The notes under the pieces: model-generated
The model's input: the letters and a program-made list of their open reading frames with translations, nothing else
Databases searched by the model: none
What the model was told of the DNA's origin: nothing
From: Vibrio scophthalmi LMG 19158
GTDB taxonomy: Bacteria; Pseudomonadota; Gammaproteobacteria; Enterobacterales; Vibrionaceae
DNA length: 64,000 nt
Direction: 5' to 3'
Assembly: GCF_000222585.1 (NCBI RefSeq)
Contig: NZ_AFWE01000223.1
Location: forward strand, 62,001 to 126,000
Shown here: positions 1 through 8,763 of the stretch, piece after piece
Position numbering within the stretch: the stretch's first letter is position 1
Layout of the letters: the number at the start of each line of letters is the position of its first letter
Made by a program: the position numbers and the translations under genes

Positions 1-395
1 ACATAAAGGCTGACGCCAGACATGGCAACTAACCACGCTTTGGGATTAAGGATCTGTGTGAGCGATCCCGTCCAAAAGCCCGATTTTTTTTCTTTAGATG
101 ACTCAAGTGAGGCGACGGGAGCGGTAAAAATTCTGTAGGCCAAATACAAAATAAACACACTTCCGCTAAATTGCATCACCGTGGTGAGTTTAGGGATGAG
201 TGCGGCAACGGTTTGCATCATACCACCGGTTAAAAAAACCACCATCGCGTAGGCGACGGATGCACCGGTGACAAATCTAGCGGCGGCGCGTTTGCCATGG
301 TTGATGGCTGTGCTGGTGGCGAGGAGGTTTACCGGGCCGGGTGTCGTTGAACCAACAAAAGCAAAAACGACCATGGCGAAAACAAGACTATTCAT
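1..395 (-). CDS. LysE/RhtB-family amino acid exporter, N-terminal part only
   Basis: The reverse strand reads from an ATG at 395 without a stop to the window edge, giving about 131 residues. The N-terminus carries the family hallmark GSTTPGPVNLLATSTA, followed by a G-rich second helix and, near the edge, the second hallmark QILNPKAWLVAMSG. LysE/RhtB proteins are inner-membrane exporters of amino acids, homoserine lactones or related metabolites, normally about 200 residues, so roughly one third is missing. The substrate cannot be told from sequence. The gene is divergent from the ABC-F gene that follows, and the two share an upstream region of about 320 bases. Confidence 0.85.
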   Translation of the reverse strand, partial: MNSLVFAMVVFAFVGSTTPGPVNLLATSTAINHGKRAAARFVTGASVAYAMVVFLTGGMMQTVAALIPKLTTVMQFSGSVFILYLAYRIFTAPVASLESSKEKKSGFWTGSLTQILNPKAWLVAMSGVSLY

Positions 396-719
396 TGTGC
401 AATCCTTTCTGTACGACCCACAATATAGCGTGAAGTAAAAATGGAGTATTGAACGATATTGCAGCACCAGTATTTAGATTAAGCGCTTTGGAGGTAATTT
501 GATTGGTTAAGGTCTGTTTTTGCTATCTATCATCCGCCTAGAATAGCCATTTATGCGCTTTTTTTTGTGAAAATTACACTCAATATTAACGTGACCTATA
601 TCACCTTATGAATGAATCAGCTAGAATAGCGGCCACATCCAATATGACCTTTTTTAACAGTATCTCGAAAGTGAATTAAGAGCTTGTTATTAAAAGAAAT
701 TTACTTCGAGGGCACTGCT
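396..719. other. Divergent intergenic region upstream of the ABC-F gene
   Basis: No gene is seen. It must hold the promoters for the leftward LysE gene and the rightward ABC-F gene. Two TAGAAT sequences (538-543 and 622-627) resemble -10 boxes on the + strand but neither has a good -35. A GAGGG ribosome binding site lies at 708-712. Confidence 0.4.
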
Positions 720-2324
720 ATCATAAGTACAAATAATATCACCATGCAATTTGGTGCCGAGCCACTGTTTGAAAACATTTCAGCTAAGTTCGGTAATGGT
801 AACCGTTACGGCCTAATTGGTGCGAACGGCTGTGGTAAGTCAACATTCATGAAAATCTTGAGCGGTGCGCTAACACCAAGTTCAGGTAATGTTTCGATTA
901 CTCCAGGGCTTAAACTGGGCGTATTGAGCCAAGATCAGTTTGCTTTTGAACAACACAATGTTATCGATGTTGTGATCATGGGCGACCGTAAACTGTGGGA
1001 AGTGAAGCAAGAGCGTGAGCGTATCTATTCATTGCCGGAGATGAGTGAAGAAGACGGCATGAAAGTGGCAGAGCTTGAAAGCGAGTTTGCCGAAATGGAC
1101 GGTTATACCGCAGAAAGCCGCGCGGGTGATATTTTGCTACAAGCAGGTATTGAGGAAGAGTTTCATTTTGGCCTGATGCAGCAAGTGGCACCGGGTTGGA
1201 AACTACGTGTGCTATTGGCACAGGCGCTGTTCGCCAACCCTGATATTTTGCTACTCGACGAACCAACCAACAACTTGGATATTCATACCATCAACTGGTT
1301 GGCGGAAGAGTTGAACCAACGTAAGTGTACGATGATCATCATCTCGCACGACCGTCACTTCCTAAACTCTGTGTGTACACACATGGCGGATATCGATTAC
1401 GGTGAGCTACGCATTTACCCTGGTAACTATGAGTACTTCCTTGAAGCTTCGGGTTTGATTCGTGAGCAACTATTGGCTTCGAATGCAAAGAAAACGGCAG
1501 AAATTAACGAACTACAAGATTTCGTAAACCGTTTTGGTGCTAATGCTTCTAAAGCGAAGCAAGCAAGCTCACGTGCTAAAAAAATGGATAAGATCCAATT
1601 AGACGAAGTGAAATCAAGTAGCCGTGTTAGCCCGTCAATCGACTTCGGTGAAGGTAAAAAACTGCACCGTCTAGCGCTTGAACTGCAAGATCTTGGCCAC
1701 GCTTTTGGTGACGAACTGTTGTTTGAAAAAGGCAATTTGTTGCTTGAAGCGGGCACGCGTTTAGCGGTTATCGGCGAAAACGGTGTGGGTAAAACCACCT
1801 TACTACGTTGCCTAGTCAATGAACTAGAGCAGACACAAGGCGTAGTGAAATGGTCTGAAAATGCCTCGATTGGTTACTGCCCGCAAGACAGCACTGCAGA
1901 TTTTGATAACGATCTGACCATTTTTGAGTGGATATCGCAATGGCGTACAGTGAAGCACAATGACTTGATGGTGCGTGGTATTTTGGGTCGTCTGTTGTTT
2001 ACGGCGGATGATGCCAATAAAAAAGCCAAAAACTGTTCAGGTGGTGAGAAGAACCGCCTACTATTTGGTAAACTGATGATGCAAGATATCAATGTACTGG
2101 TAATGGATGAGCCAACCAACCACATGGATATGGAAGCGATTGAAGCACTGAATAGCGCATTAAAGGTTTATACTGGCACGTTGATTTTTGTCAGTCACGA
2201 CCGTGAGTTTGTTTCATCACTGGCGACGTCTATTATTGACGTGAAAGAGAAAAAATTGGTGAGCTTCCAAGGTACGTTTGATGAGTACATGGCACATCAG
2301 AAAAAAGTTCTTAACGCCGCGTAA
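720..2324 (+). CDS. ybiT: ABC-F translation factor, YbiT-like, probable AUC start
   Basis: Soluble twin-ATPase protein of the ABC-F class, which binds the ribosomal E site and tunes elongation. Two ABC domains are visible: Walker [10 protein letters not shown] then [11 protein letters not shown], and GENGVGKTT, the signature SGGEKNR, then [10 protein letters not shown], separated by a K-rich linker. The text follows E. coli YbiT from end to end. No ATG exists at the N-terminus. The first residue of YbiT aligns with the ATC at 720, and a GAGGG sits at 708-712, seven bases before it. A TTG at 684 would add 12 residues but has no properly spaced ribosome binding site. The start is therefore inferred as AUC, or AUA at 723. 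It is likely transcribed alone. Confidence 0.88.
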   Translation: MISTNNITMQFGAEPLFENISAKFGNGNRYGLIGANGCGKSTFMKILSGALTPSSGNVSITPGLKLGVLSQDQFAFEQHNVIDVVIMGDRKLWEVKQERERIYSLPEMSEEDGMKVAELESEFAEMDGYTAESRAGDILLQAGIEEEFHFGLMQQVAPGWKLRVLLAQALFANPDILLLDEPTNNLDIHTINWLAEELNQRKCTMIIISHDRHFLNSVCTHMADIDYGELRIYPGNYEYFLEASGLIREQLLASNAKKTAEINELQDFVNRFGANASKAKQASSRAKKMDKIQLDEVKSSSRVSPSIDFGEGKKLHRLALELQDLGHAFGDELLFEKGNLLLEAGTRLAVIGENGVGKTTLLRCLVNELEQTQGVVKWSENASIGYCPQDSTADFDNDLTIFEWISQWRTVKHNDLMVRGILGRLLFTADDANKKAKNCSGGEKNRLLFGKLMMQDINVLVMDEPTNHMDMEAIEALNSALKVYTGTLIFVSHDREFVSSLATSIIDVKEKKLVSFQGTFDEYMAHQKKVLNAA

Positions 2325-2348
2325 TCTAGCGCACTAAGCCTTAGAATG

Positions 2349-2386
2349 GCGAATAACCGTAATTCAAATCGATGTAGGTTATTCGC
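2349..2386. repeat. 10-bp inverted repeat after ybiT
   Basis: GCGAATAACC at 2349-2358 pairs exactly with GGTTATTCGC at 2377-2386 around an 18-base loop. There is no T-run, so it is not a classical terminator. It may stabilise or process the transcript between ybiT and the VF530 gene. Confidence 0.5.
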
Positions 2387-2464
2387 TGTAATGAATTAAT
2401 TTATACCCTTAGAAAGGTATGGTGGGGCGCTGAAAGCGCGCCATTGATAATAAAGGAGCCGTTC

Positions 2465-2908
2465 ATGAGCCATGAATTTATGACCGACGAAGAACGCATC
2501 GAACTACAGCAGAATAACCCACTGCACGGCCTTAAATTAGAAGACATGCTGCAGCAGCTTGTTGATCATTACGGCTGGGTCATTCTTGATACGGCAATGC
2601 GTATGAACTGCTTCAACACGAAACCAAGTATTGCGAGCAGTGTTAAATACCTGAAAAAGACCGAGTGGGCGCGTGAGCGTGTAGAGAACTTTTATTTATA
2701 TCGCTTTAAACGCATGCCAAAAGCATCGGAATACGAATACAACTTACCACCGCGTTCACGTACTTTCCCACATGGTTTAGAGCCACGTGAACCAATGGAA
2801 CTGACAGTTGAATCGATTTTAGCCTCTCAAGCTAAAGCCGCTTCAGCGCACAAAGAACGCGCATCCAGACAGCGTGCAGATCGTTCGCGTTTCCATCATC
2901 GTCGATAG
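2465..2908 (+). CDS. VF530-family (DUF2132) DNA-binding protein
   Basis: 147 residues. The first 70 contain the VF530 signature ([16 protein letters not shown], then NCFNTKPSI and LKKTEWAR), a small alpha-helical domain first described structurally from Vibrio fischeri. The rest is a basic, low-complexity tail rich in R, K and A that ends RSRFHHRR, consistent with nucleic-acid binding. The ATG at 2465 is chosen because AAGGAG lies at 2452-2457; an upstream in-frame TTG at 2444 is not preceded by one. A strong terminator follows. The precise cellular role is unknown to me. Confidence 0.85.
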   Translation: MSHEFMTDEERIELQQNNPLHGLKLEDMLQQLVDHYGWVILDTAMRMNCFNTKPSIASSVKYLKKTEWARERVENFYLYRFKRMPKASEYEYNLPPRSRTFPHGLEPREPMELTVESILASQAKAASAHKERASRQRADRSRFHHRR

Positions 2909-2930
2909 TTAACGATCTCGCTTTATACCG

Positions 2931-2959
2931 AAAGCCAAACACGATTGTTTGGCTTTTTT
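2931..2959 (+). terminator. Rho-independent terminator of the VF530 gene
   Basis: AAAGCCAAACA pairs with TGTTTGGCTTT around a CGAT loop and runs into six T residues. Confidence 0.92.
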
Positions 2960-3064
2960 ATTGTTCTCCATTCCTTCTTCCACTGCCCAATTTTCTCTCC
3001 GACCATCCAGATTATTTTCATGACTCAATCATGGTATTGATGTGCTTTTCTCATTAGATGATTT

Positions 3065-3088
3065 TGTTGAATTTGACTAAATTCAACA
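3065..3088. repeat. Perfect inverted repeat upstream of gltS
   Basis: TGTTGAATTT, four bases, AAATTCAACA: ten exact pairs with a GACT loop. It lies in the 390-base gap (2909-3302) between the VF530 terminator and gltS, about 215 bases before the gltS start. It could be an operator or an RNA hairpin. Nothing else recognisable was seen in that gap. Confidence 0.5.
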
Positions 3089-3302
3089 GGATATTCACTA
3101 GTTACGAACGGCGTTCTATTTGTTTATTCTTATCAGGAGAGAATAAATAACGTTTAATTCGCATTTAATTCTTAAATAATGAGAATTGAGTTGGTCTGCA
3201 GTCTAGTAATGTAACCTATCAACAGGCAACCTGATTCGCGAGCTATAGCTCACACAATGAAGCGGTAACTCAAGGAATGAGAAAAAGGAATAAAGAGGTT
3301 GT

Positions 3303-4529
3303 ATGAATCAGGTTATATCTGTCGGTCCACAGGAGTCATTTTTAGTCGCGATTTTCGTGCTATTTTTAGGCCAGTTTATTAACGCAAAATTACCGACCTT
3401 AAAGAAATTCAACATCCCTGAACCCATCGTAGGTGGCTTGATTGTCGCGTGTGCGATCACCACGCTGCATTTCCAAGGTATCGATCTGGTTTTTGACTTG
3501 CCATTACAAAACACATTCATGTTGATGTTTTTTGCTACGGTCGGTTTAGCGGCGAATTACACTCAGTTAGTCAAAGGTGGCGCGAAGGTCTTTCTTTTCC
3601 TTGCGGTCGCATCGGTTTACATTCTTATCCAAAATGCTGTAGGCGTTTCTTTGGCGAGTATGCTGGGCTTAGATCCACTTATGGGTCTTATTGCCGGTTC
3701 CATTACGTTATCCGGTGGTCATGGCACAGGTGCAGCATGGTCGCAAACCTTCCAAGATGTTTATGGCTTAGATAATGTGCTCGAGATTGCGATGGCATCA
3801 GCCACATTTGGTTTGGTGATGGGGGGGATTATTGGTAGCCCGGTTGCTCAACGCTTGATTGAAAAGCGCAAGTTAGAGTCAGATTACGGCCACACCAACC
3901 AAACGCACCAAGAGTTTCCTGAATTGGTCACTTACAACGAGCATGAGGAAGATCGTGTCACGGCGAAGAAGGTGGTTGAGAGCTTAGCCCTGATCTTGTT
4001 CTGTGTGACGGGGGCTGGCTATGTAGAAGAGTGGGTAAGCTCATTTGGTATCAAATGGTTAATGATCCCAGATTTTGTTTATGCATTGTTCATTGGTGTG
4101 GTGATCACCAACATTCTTGAAGTGACTAAAGTTCGTAAATTGGATTTAGAGACCGTTGATATTCTTGGCACGGTATCATTGTCCCTATTTCTAGCGATGG
4201 CATTGATGAGTCTAAAACTATGGAATATCTTTGATCTAGCGATTCCATTCCTGATTATTTTAGGCGTGCAGTCAATGATTTTGGCGGTCTTTGCTTATCA
4301 CGTTACATTCCGTGTAATGGGCAGCAACTACGATGCAGCGGTGATTGCGAGTGGGCATTGCGGCTTTGGCCTTGGAGCGACACCGACAGCAGTGATGAAT
4401 ATGGGCTCAATCGTGAGCCGTCACGGCCCGTCACCACAAGCGTTTATGGTGGTGCCGATCGTGGGCGCATTCTTTATCGACATCGTCAACTTAATGATCC
4501 TGCAAGGCTGTATCGCGTTTATCCACTAG
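3303..4529 (+). CDS. gltS: Sodium/glutamate symporter GltS
   Basis: 408 residues, the usual length of the ESS-family glutamate:Na+ symporters. The sequence is almost wholly hydrophobic, about ten membrane helices. The two pseudo-symmetric halves each show a family reentrant-loop signature: SGGHGTGAAW around residues 137-146 and SGHCGFGLGATPTA around 348-361. It imports L-glutamate at the inner membrane using the sodium gradient, which fits a marine Vibrio. The ATG at 3303 is preceded by an AAAGAGG-type ribosome binding site. The gene appears monocistronic, with a terminator about 70 bases downstream. Confidence 0.94.
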   Translation: MNQVISVGPQESFLVAIFVLFLGQFINAKLPTLKKFNIPEPIVGGLIVACAITTLHFQGIDLVFDLPLQNTFMLMFFATVGLAANYTQLVKGGAKVFLFLAVASVYILIQNAVGVSLASMLGLDPLMGLIAGSITLSGGHGTGAAWSQTFQDVYGLDNVLEIAMASATFGLVMGGIIGSPVAQRLIEKRKLESDYGHTNQTHQEFPELVTYNEHEEDRVTAKKVVESLALILFCVTGAGYVEEWVSSFGIKWLMIPDFVYALFIGVVITNILEVTKVRKLDLETVDILGTVSLSLFLAMALMSLKLWNIFDLAIPFLIILGVQSMILAVFAYHVTFRVMGSNYDAAVIASGHCGFGLGATPTAVMNMGSIVSRHGPSPQAFMVVPIVGAFFIDIVNLMILQGCIAFIH

Positions 4530-4869
4530 TGTTACGCGGCTGTAGCCGAGAGTGGGTGATAAATAGCGTCATCATCGCGAGAATATACACCACGTAAAAA
4601 CCAGTCAGTTTTCTGACTGGTTTTTTTATATCGGAAAGTTATGTTCGGCGAGAAGCATCACATTGATTTGCTGTTCTTAATGCGTTGCTAGTGCGGAATT
4701 GAACCCAGTGCACATAAATAAATATTGGTTGCTATCCAGAGCCATTCTATTCGATTTCAAGACTAAACTTATGGATGAGCTGTGTCGGCTAACCTATTCA
4801 ATTTACGGTTTTTATTGACTGACATTCGCCTAAATATTTCACGATTCCCACGTTGTTTATGGAGAAACA
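4530..4869. other. Intergenic region between gltS and the GGDEF gene
   Basis: Besides the gltS terminator (4596-4627) this 340-base gap shows no gene. It must carry the promoter of the diguanylate cyclase gene, but no clear box was recognised. Confidence 0.35.
4596..4627 (+). terminator. Rho-independent terminator of gltS
   Basis: AAAAACCAGTCAG pairs with CTGACTGGTTTTT around a TTTT loop, followed by a run of seven T. Confidence 0.94.
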
Positions 4870-6600
4870 ATGAAGAAGTCATTTAGTCAGTTCCAATATT
4901 TCCCCATTATCGCCCTTGCCATTTCGATGGTGGTTGGCGGCTATCTTTACAATCGCACCTTGGATGAGTGGCTGACTAAAATTGTCAGTGGCTATATGTT
5001 TGGTCTTATCGAAGATGTCTCGTTTGAAATGCAACGCTCACAATTGGACTTGTATGACATGGAAGCGGCAGAGATTGACCAATTCCTCAGCGAGATCCCG
5101 CAAGCGAATTTTGGCCGTCGCTTTACCATCGTCCACAGCTCTGGAAAAGTCTTGGGTGATTCCCAACTGACTGAGCATGAAGTCTCATTACTTGATGACC
5201 ACAGCAATCGTGGTGAAATCATTTCCGCGCTTTCGGGTGACCCGGGTATCGCTAAACGCTATAGCCCGACACTCAACCAAGAACTGCTGTATGTAGCGAA
5301 GAAACTTGAGATGATGGATGACGAACATGGCCACGACACAACCTATGTGTTGCGGCTAGCGATGCCGATGACAACGCTTTATGCCATGGCGATCGATCTG
5401 GAACTGATTGTATTTGCGCTGCTGGGTTGTTCGCTTATCGTGCTGATCTCGTCGTTGTGGTACAGCAACCGCAAAATCTTCTATGTGGTGAATAAGGAAA
5501 GAGATAAGCAAGAAGAGCGGATTCGAAAAAGCACCCAAGAAATCGAATTGTTGCATCGGTTGGCGAATATGCTGGCTGCTTGTAATACCATCAGTGAAGC
5601 GCAGAGTGTCGTTGCTGACATCATTCCGCGCATCTTAGGCAACATAAATGGCTGCGTGTCGATTATGCGTGAGTCACGTAACCAACTTGAAGTGAAGCTT
5701 GATTGGGGGGGCGAGTGGCCGGCTAATAAAGTGTACGCGCCTTCAGATTGCTGGGCGCTGCGCAAAGGTAAGCATCATCTGTCTCAAGATGAGCATCACA
5801 ACTTGCCTTGTACTCATATGGATCACTGTGAAACGAGTGGCCTCACCTTGTGTGTGCCGTTAACGGCACATGGCAATACCGTGGGGATGTTCCATTTATA
5901 TTTCGATTCGCAAGTTGAGCCGATTAATGAGGAAACCAAGCAACTTGCTTTCACTATTGCCGAACATCTTGGCCTTGCATTAGCCAACTTAAGTTTACAA
6001 GAGAAGTTACGTTCACAAGCATTAAGTGATCCACTGACGGGCCTATACAATCGCCGTTTCTTTGAAGAAGCGATAGAGAGTGAGTGGGTGAAGTCAGGTC
6101 AAACTCAAGCGCCGCTTTCCTTACTGATGCTCGATTTGGATCATTTTAAGCGCTTCAATGACAATTTCGGTCATGACGCGGGCGACTATGTACTTAAAGA
6201 AGTGTCGAATCTGCTCAAGCGTACCATTGGTGAAGAGCACGTTGCCTGCCGATTAGGCGGGGAGGAACTTGCGGTGCTTAGCCCGAATTGTAATATTGAA
6301 CAATCGATGTTGCTGGCCAATGCGATTGTTCAAGCGGTGCGAGAGTTGCATCTTGATATGAAAGGCCTATCGTTAGGCCAACTAGGTGTCTCTATTGGGG
6401 TGACCACCTACCCAGACTTGAATGCTTCAACCCAAGATTTGGTCAAAGCCGCCGATACTGCGCTCTATCAAGCCAAAGATAATGGACGTAGCCAAGCGAT
6501 TCACACCAATCAATCTAATGAGGACGCCAAAAGGGTTGAGCCGGAGGTGGAACAAGAATCGGAGTGCGAAGAGCCAAATTCGTTGGTGCCATCAACCTAG
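4870..6600 (+). CDS. Membrane GAF-GGDEF diguanylate cyclase
   Basis: 576 residues. A first membrane helix (about 10-30) and a second (about 177-198) bracket a periplasmic sensor domain. A coiled-coil linker (about 203-230) leads to a GAF domain with conserved cysteines (SDCWALRKGKHH, then LPCTH), and a GGDEF domain starts at DPLTGLYNRRFF. The active loop reads GGEEL at 463-467, a functional variant, with LDLDHFKRFND for metal and substrate, so c-di-GMP synthesis is expected. The RxxD inhibitory site before the loop is absent, which suggests no classical product inhibition. A Glu-rich tail ends the protein. GGAGAAACA before the ATG supports the start. Signal and target are unknown. Confidence 0.9.
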   Translation: MKKSFSQFQYFPIIALAISMVVGGYLYNRTLDEWLTKIVSGYMFGLIEDVSFEMQRSQLDLYDMEAAEIDQFLSEIPQANFGRRFTIVHSSGKVLGDSQLTEHEVSLLDDHSNRGEIISALSGDPGIAKRYSPTLNQELLYVAKKLEMMDDEHGHDTTYVLRLAMPMTTLYAMAIDLELIVFALLGCSLIVLISSLWYSNRKIFYVVNKERDKQEERIRKSTQEIELLHRLANMLAACNTISEAQSVVADIIPRILGNINGCVSIMRESRNQLEVKLDWGGEWPANKVYAPSDCWALRKGKHHLSQDEHHNLPCTHMDHCETSGLTLCVPLTAHGNTVGMFHLYFDSQVEPINEETKQLAFTIAEHLGLALANLSLQEKLRSQALSDPLTGLYNRRFFEEAIESEWVKSGQTQAPLSLLMLDLDHFKRFNDNFGHDAGDYVLKEVSNLLKRTIGEEHVACRLGGEELAVLSPNCNIEQSMLLANAIVQAVRELHLDMKGLSLGQLGVSIGVTTYPDLNASTQDLVKAADTALYQAKDNGRSQAIHTNQSNEDAKRVEPEVEQESECEEPNSLVPST

Positions 6601-6756
6601 TATTGTCGTGCTTCAATCAGCCACAGAATGCTATTGGTTCGTGGCTGCGTGAGAAGTATTGTATTTGTTTTGGCGATTCTATTTCAGTGCGCGCGTTTAA
6701 TTCTATATTAGCCAGTACATCCGAATAGAAAAGCAGGATATACTGGCGAGGTATCT

Positions 6757-7146
6757 ATGATTAAAAGGCTACCTATGAGTGATTCATCTGCTGTAACTGT
6801 ACCACGTGACCCAATGGCACGTTTCGATGCGTTTTTTAAAGCGATTGTTGAAAGCAAAAAAATCTGGCTATTGATTGATGAGCACGGCAGTGTGCTGCTG
6901 AACACGGATGATGAAGAGTGTGTGCCAGTATGGCCATCAGAAGAGCACGCGTTGCAATGGGCAACCGATGAGTGGGAAGGCTTTACGGCAGAGCCAATCT
7001 CTTTAGCGAAATGGAAAAGCCGCTGGACTCGTGGTCTAGAACAAGATGATCTTTCTCTTGTGGTATTCCCTGACGCGGAAGGCGAAGGCTTAGTGCTTTA
7101 CCCTGATGAGTTTGAATTTGAAATGATCAAGCGTGAGCGTCGCTAA
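6757..7146 (+). CDS. DUF2750-family small acidic protein
   Basis: 129 residues, acidic and soluble, with no signal peptide or membrane helix. Features visible are FDAFFKAIVESKKIWLLID near the N-terminus, VPVWPSEEHA in the middle and a C-terminal FPDAEGEGLVLYPDEFEFEM. This layout is the DUF2750 family, small proteins common in gamma-proteobacteria without known function. Two starts are equally well served: ATG 6757 after GAGG (6748-6751) and ATG 6775 after AAAAGG (6763-6768); the second would remove six residues. The gene stands alone and is followed by a hairpin. Confidence 0.75.
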   Translation: MIKRLPMSDSSAVTVPRDPMARFDAFFKAIVESKKIWLLIDEHGSVLLNTDDEECVPVWPSEEHALQWATDEWEGFTAEPISLAKWKSRWTRGLEQDDLSLVVFPDAEGEGLVLYPDEFEFEMIKRERR

Positions 7147-7202
7147 TCTAACGCGGCTCTATCTGATCTAAGCTGGCGGATAAACGCTAGCCTAAGTTGA
7201 CA

Positions 7203-7235
7203 TTGGCAGTGCTCAAGTATCATGAGCATTGCCAA
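7203..7235 (+). terminator. Long hairpin after the DUF2750 gene
   Basis: TTGGCAGTGCTCA pairs with TGAGCATTGCCAA (one G-U pair) around a 7-base loop. There is no T-run behind it, so it may act as an mRNA 3' end stabiliser or a weak terminator. The rest of the 308-base gap to 7456 contains the promoter of the next gene. Confidence 0.45.
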
Positions 7236-7374
7236 TAACCTGATCACCCACCTCTCTTCAGAGGCTCACATCATTCAGCCATGATCGCTGATTAATCTCG
7301 TCACCTCTGCTGTTTTCTTCGCTAACCCTTCTCCTTGCACTCAGGGTTGCTGCGCGTCTATTAACGATGTTTTT

Positions 7375-7402
7375 TTGAATCTAGGCCTGCATTTGCTAGA
7401 AT
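7375..7402 (+). promoter_or_regulatory. Sigma-70 promoter of the RNA methyltransferase gene
   Basis: TTGAAT (7375-7380), 16 bases, TAGAAT (7397-7402). Transcription would begin near 7409, so the longer reading frame opening at TTG 7375 cannot be used and the ATG at 7456 is the start. Confidence 0.65.
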
Positions 7403-7455
7403 GCCGCCCTTCGCAGGCTACGGTGCCTGATAATGCAAGATCAGAGACGCATAAC

Positions 7456-7980
7456 ATGAATAACACTCACACCATCATTGGATTAATCAACCCGAAAAGC
7501 CCTGAAAACGTCGGCGCAGTAATGAGAGCGGCTGGCTGTTATCAAGCGAATGCGGTGACCTATACGGGTGAACGCTACGATCGTGCAGTGAAGTTTGCGA
7601 CTGATACCAAGAGTATGATTCAGAGTATTCCATTGACGGGTGCTGATTGCGTGCTTGATGGTTTAGCGGAAGATGTAAAGATTGTCTGTGTTGAATTGGC
7701 AGAAGGGGCAACACCACTGCCGTATTTTCAGCATCCAGACAAAGCGATTTATGTGTTTGGGCCTGAAGATGGCTCGATTCCTCAACAGGTTGCTGATAGA
7801 GCGGATCACGTCGTTTACGTACCAACGATTGGCTGTATGAATCTTGCCGCTTCGGTGAATGTACTGCTTTATGATCGTTTGGCTAAGTCTGAAAACATGA
7901 TTCAAGGTGATGAGCTGATCCGCAGCAGCCGAGATAATAAAAATAAGCTTGTGATTAAATCGACTAGTGATGTCGCGTAA
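7456..7980 (+). CDS. SPOUT (TrmH/SpoU) family RNA methyltransferase
   Basis: 174 residues. The SPOUT motifs are clear: NPKSPENVGAVMRAAGCY (motif 1), YVFGPEDGSIPQQV (motif 2), and VYVPTIGCMNLAASVNVLLYDRL (motif 3), which form the knotted S-adenosylmethionine site and carry the N, E and S/N residues typical of 2'-O-ribose methylases. Its short length, with no extra N-terminal domain, matches minimal TrmL-like enzymes. The modified RNA position cannot be deduced, so no symbol is given. The start at 7456 is set by the promoter upstream. Confidence 0.87.
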   Translation: MNNTHTIIGLINPKSPENVGAVMRAAGCYQANAVTYTGERYDRAVKFATDTKSMIQSIPLTGADCVLDGLAEDVKIVCVELAEGATPLPYFQHPDKAIYVFGPEDGSIPQQVADRADHVVYVPTIGCMNLAASVNVLLYDRLAKSENMIQGDELIRSSRDNKNKLVIKSTSDVA

Positions 7981-8216
7981 GCGATTGACATCAATAGAGG
8001 TATTGAGACTCCTGTTTCTGTATTCAACCGCTGTAATTTTGTCCAATCGTTTTGACAAAGGTGGGCATTAGGCTTGAAATGAGGCAAGCTGTAGCAATAT
8101 GGTGCGGTTAATTCTCCATTCATTGCCGCATATAAAAGTTAAAGTTGATGCCGAGGCATACGCGAGCGCGTAAACTTAAGCTTATAATAGAATCAGTTAG
8201 AGCAGGAGAATCAGTA

Positions 8217-8591
8217 ATGACTCATAAAACAAAAACAATGGAAGTCCCTGTCGCGATTGCCGACAGGGTGCAAGCGCTGATTGATGCTCATGAAGCTAAA
8301 GAGAAGTTCAATTCTGAACGTAAAGCGGTAGTAAACAACTTATTGGCGATGGATAAACTGAGTTGTGAAATGGCGGTGTACAGTTTCCCACAGAGCGAGC
8401 TGCTTGATACGCTGCGCTTTGTTTATGAACTGTCGGGTACTAATAGCCGTTTTGTGAAAAATATTCTTACTCAATCGAGAGAGAACCCGAATAAGGTTCT
8501 TTCTGATGCACAGCGTTCATCTGCGAAAAGTCTACTATTTAACCTGATCAATGAGCCTTCGGTTGTGTCTGCGATGAAAGAGATCGAATAA
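8217..8591 (+). CDS. Small hypothetical protein
   Basis: 124 residues, soluble and largely helical, with no signal peptide. Recognisable pieces are VAIADRVQALIDAHEAKEKFNSERK near the N-terminus, a central CEMAVYSFPQSELLDTLRFVYEL, and LSDAQRSSAKSLLFNLINEPSVVSAMKE at the end. I do not recognise a family. The ATG at 8217 is chosen over the in-frame 8145 because AGGAGA stands 8 bases before it. The gene is single and ends at a strong terminator. Confidence 0.7.
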   Translation: MTHKTKTMEVPVAIADRVQALIDAHEAKEKFNSERKAVVNNLLAMDKLSCEMAVYSFPQSELLDTLRFVYELSGTNSRFVKNILTQSRENPNKVLSDAQRSSAKSLLFNLINEPSVVSAMKEIE

Positions 8592-8642
8592 TTAGACCGA
8601 TCGCTTTGGTTTGCCTTCTATCCTCATAAATCGAACACAAGT

Positions 8643-8678
8643 AAAAACGCAGAGTCTCAATCAGAGCTCTGCGTTTTT
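8643..8678 (+). terminator. Rho-independent terminator
   Basis: AAAAACGCAGAG pairs with CTCTGCGTTTTT around a 12-base loop. It ends the unknown gene at 8217-8591. Confidence 0.9.
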
Positions 8679-8763
8679 GTTTTTATCTCAGCGAACTTAT
8701 CTTAACTCACTCTTTATCTATCGCGTACTCATAAGCGGATTGGGTTATCGTGTCAGTGCTGCA

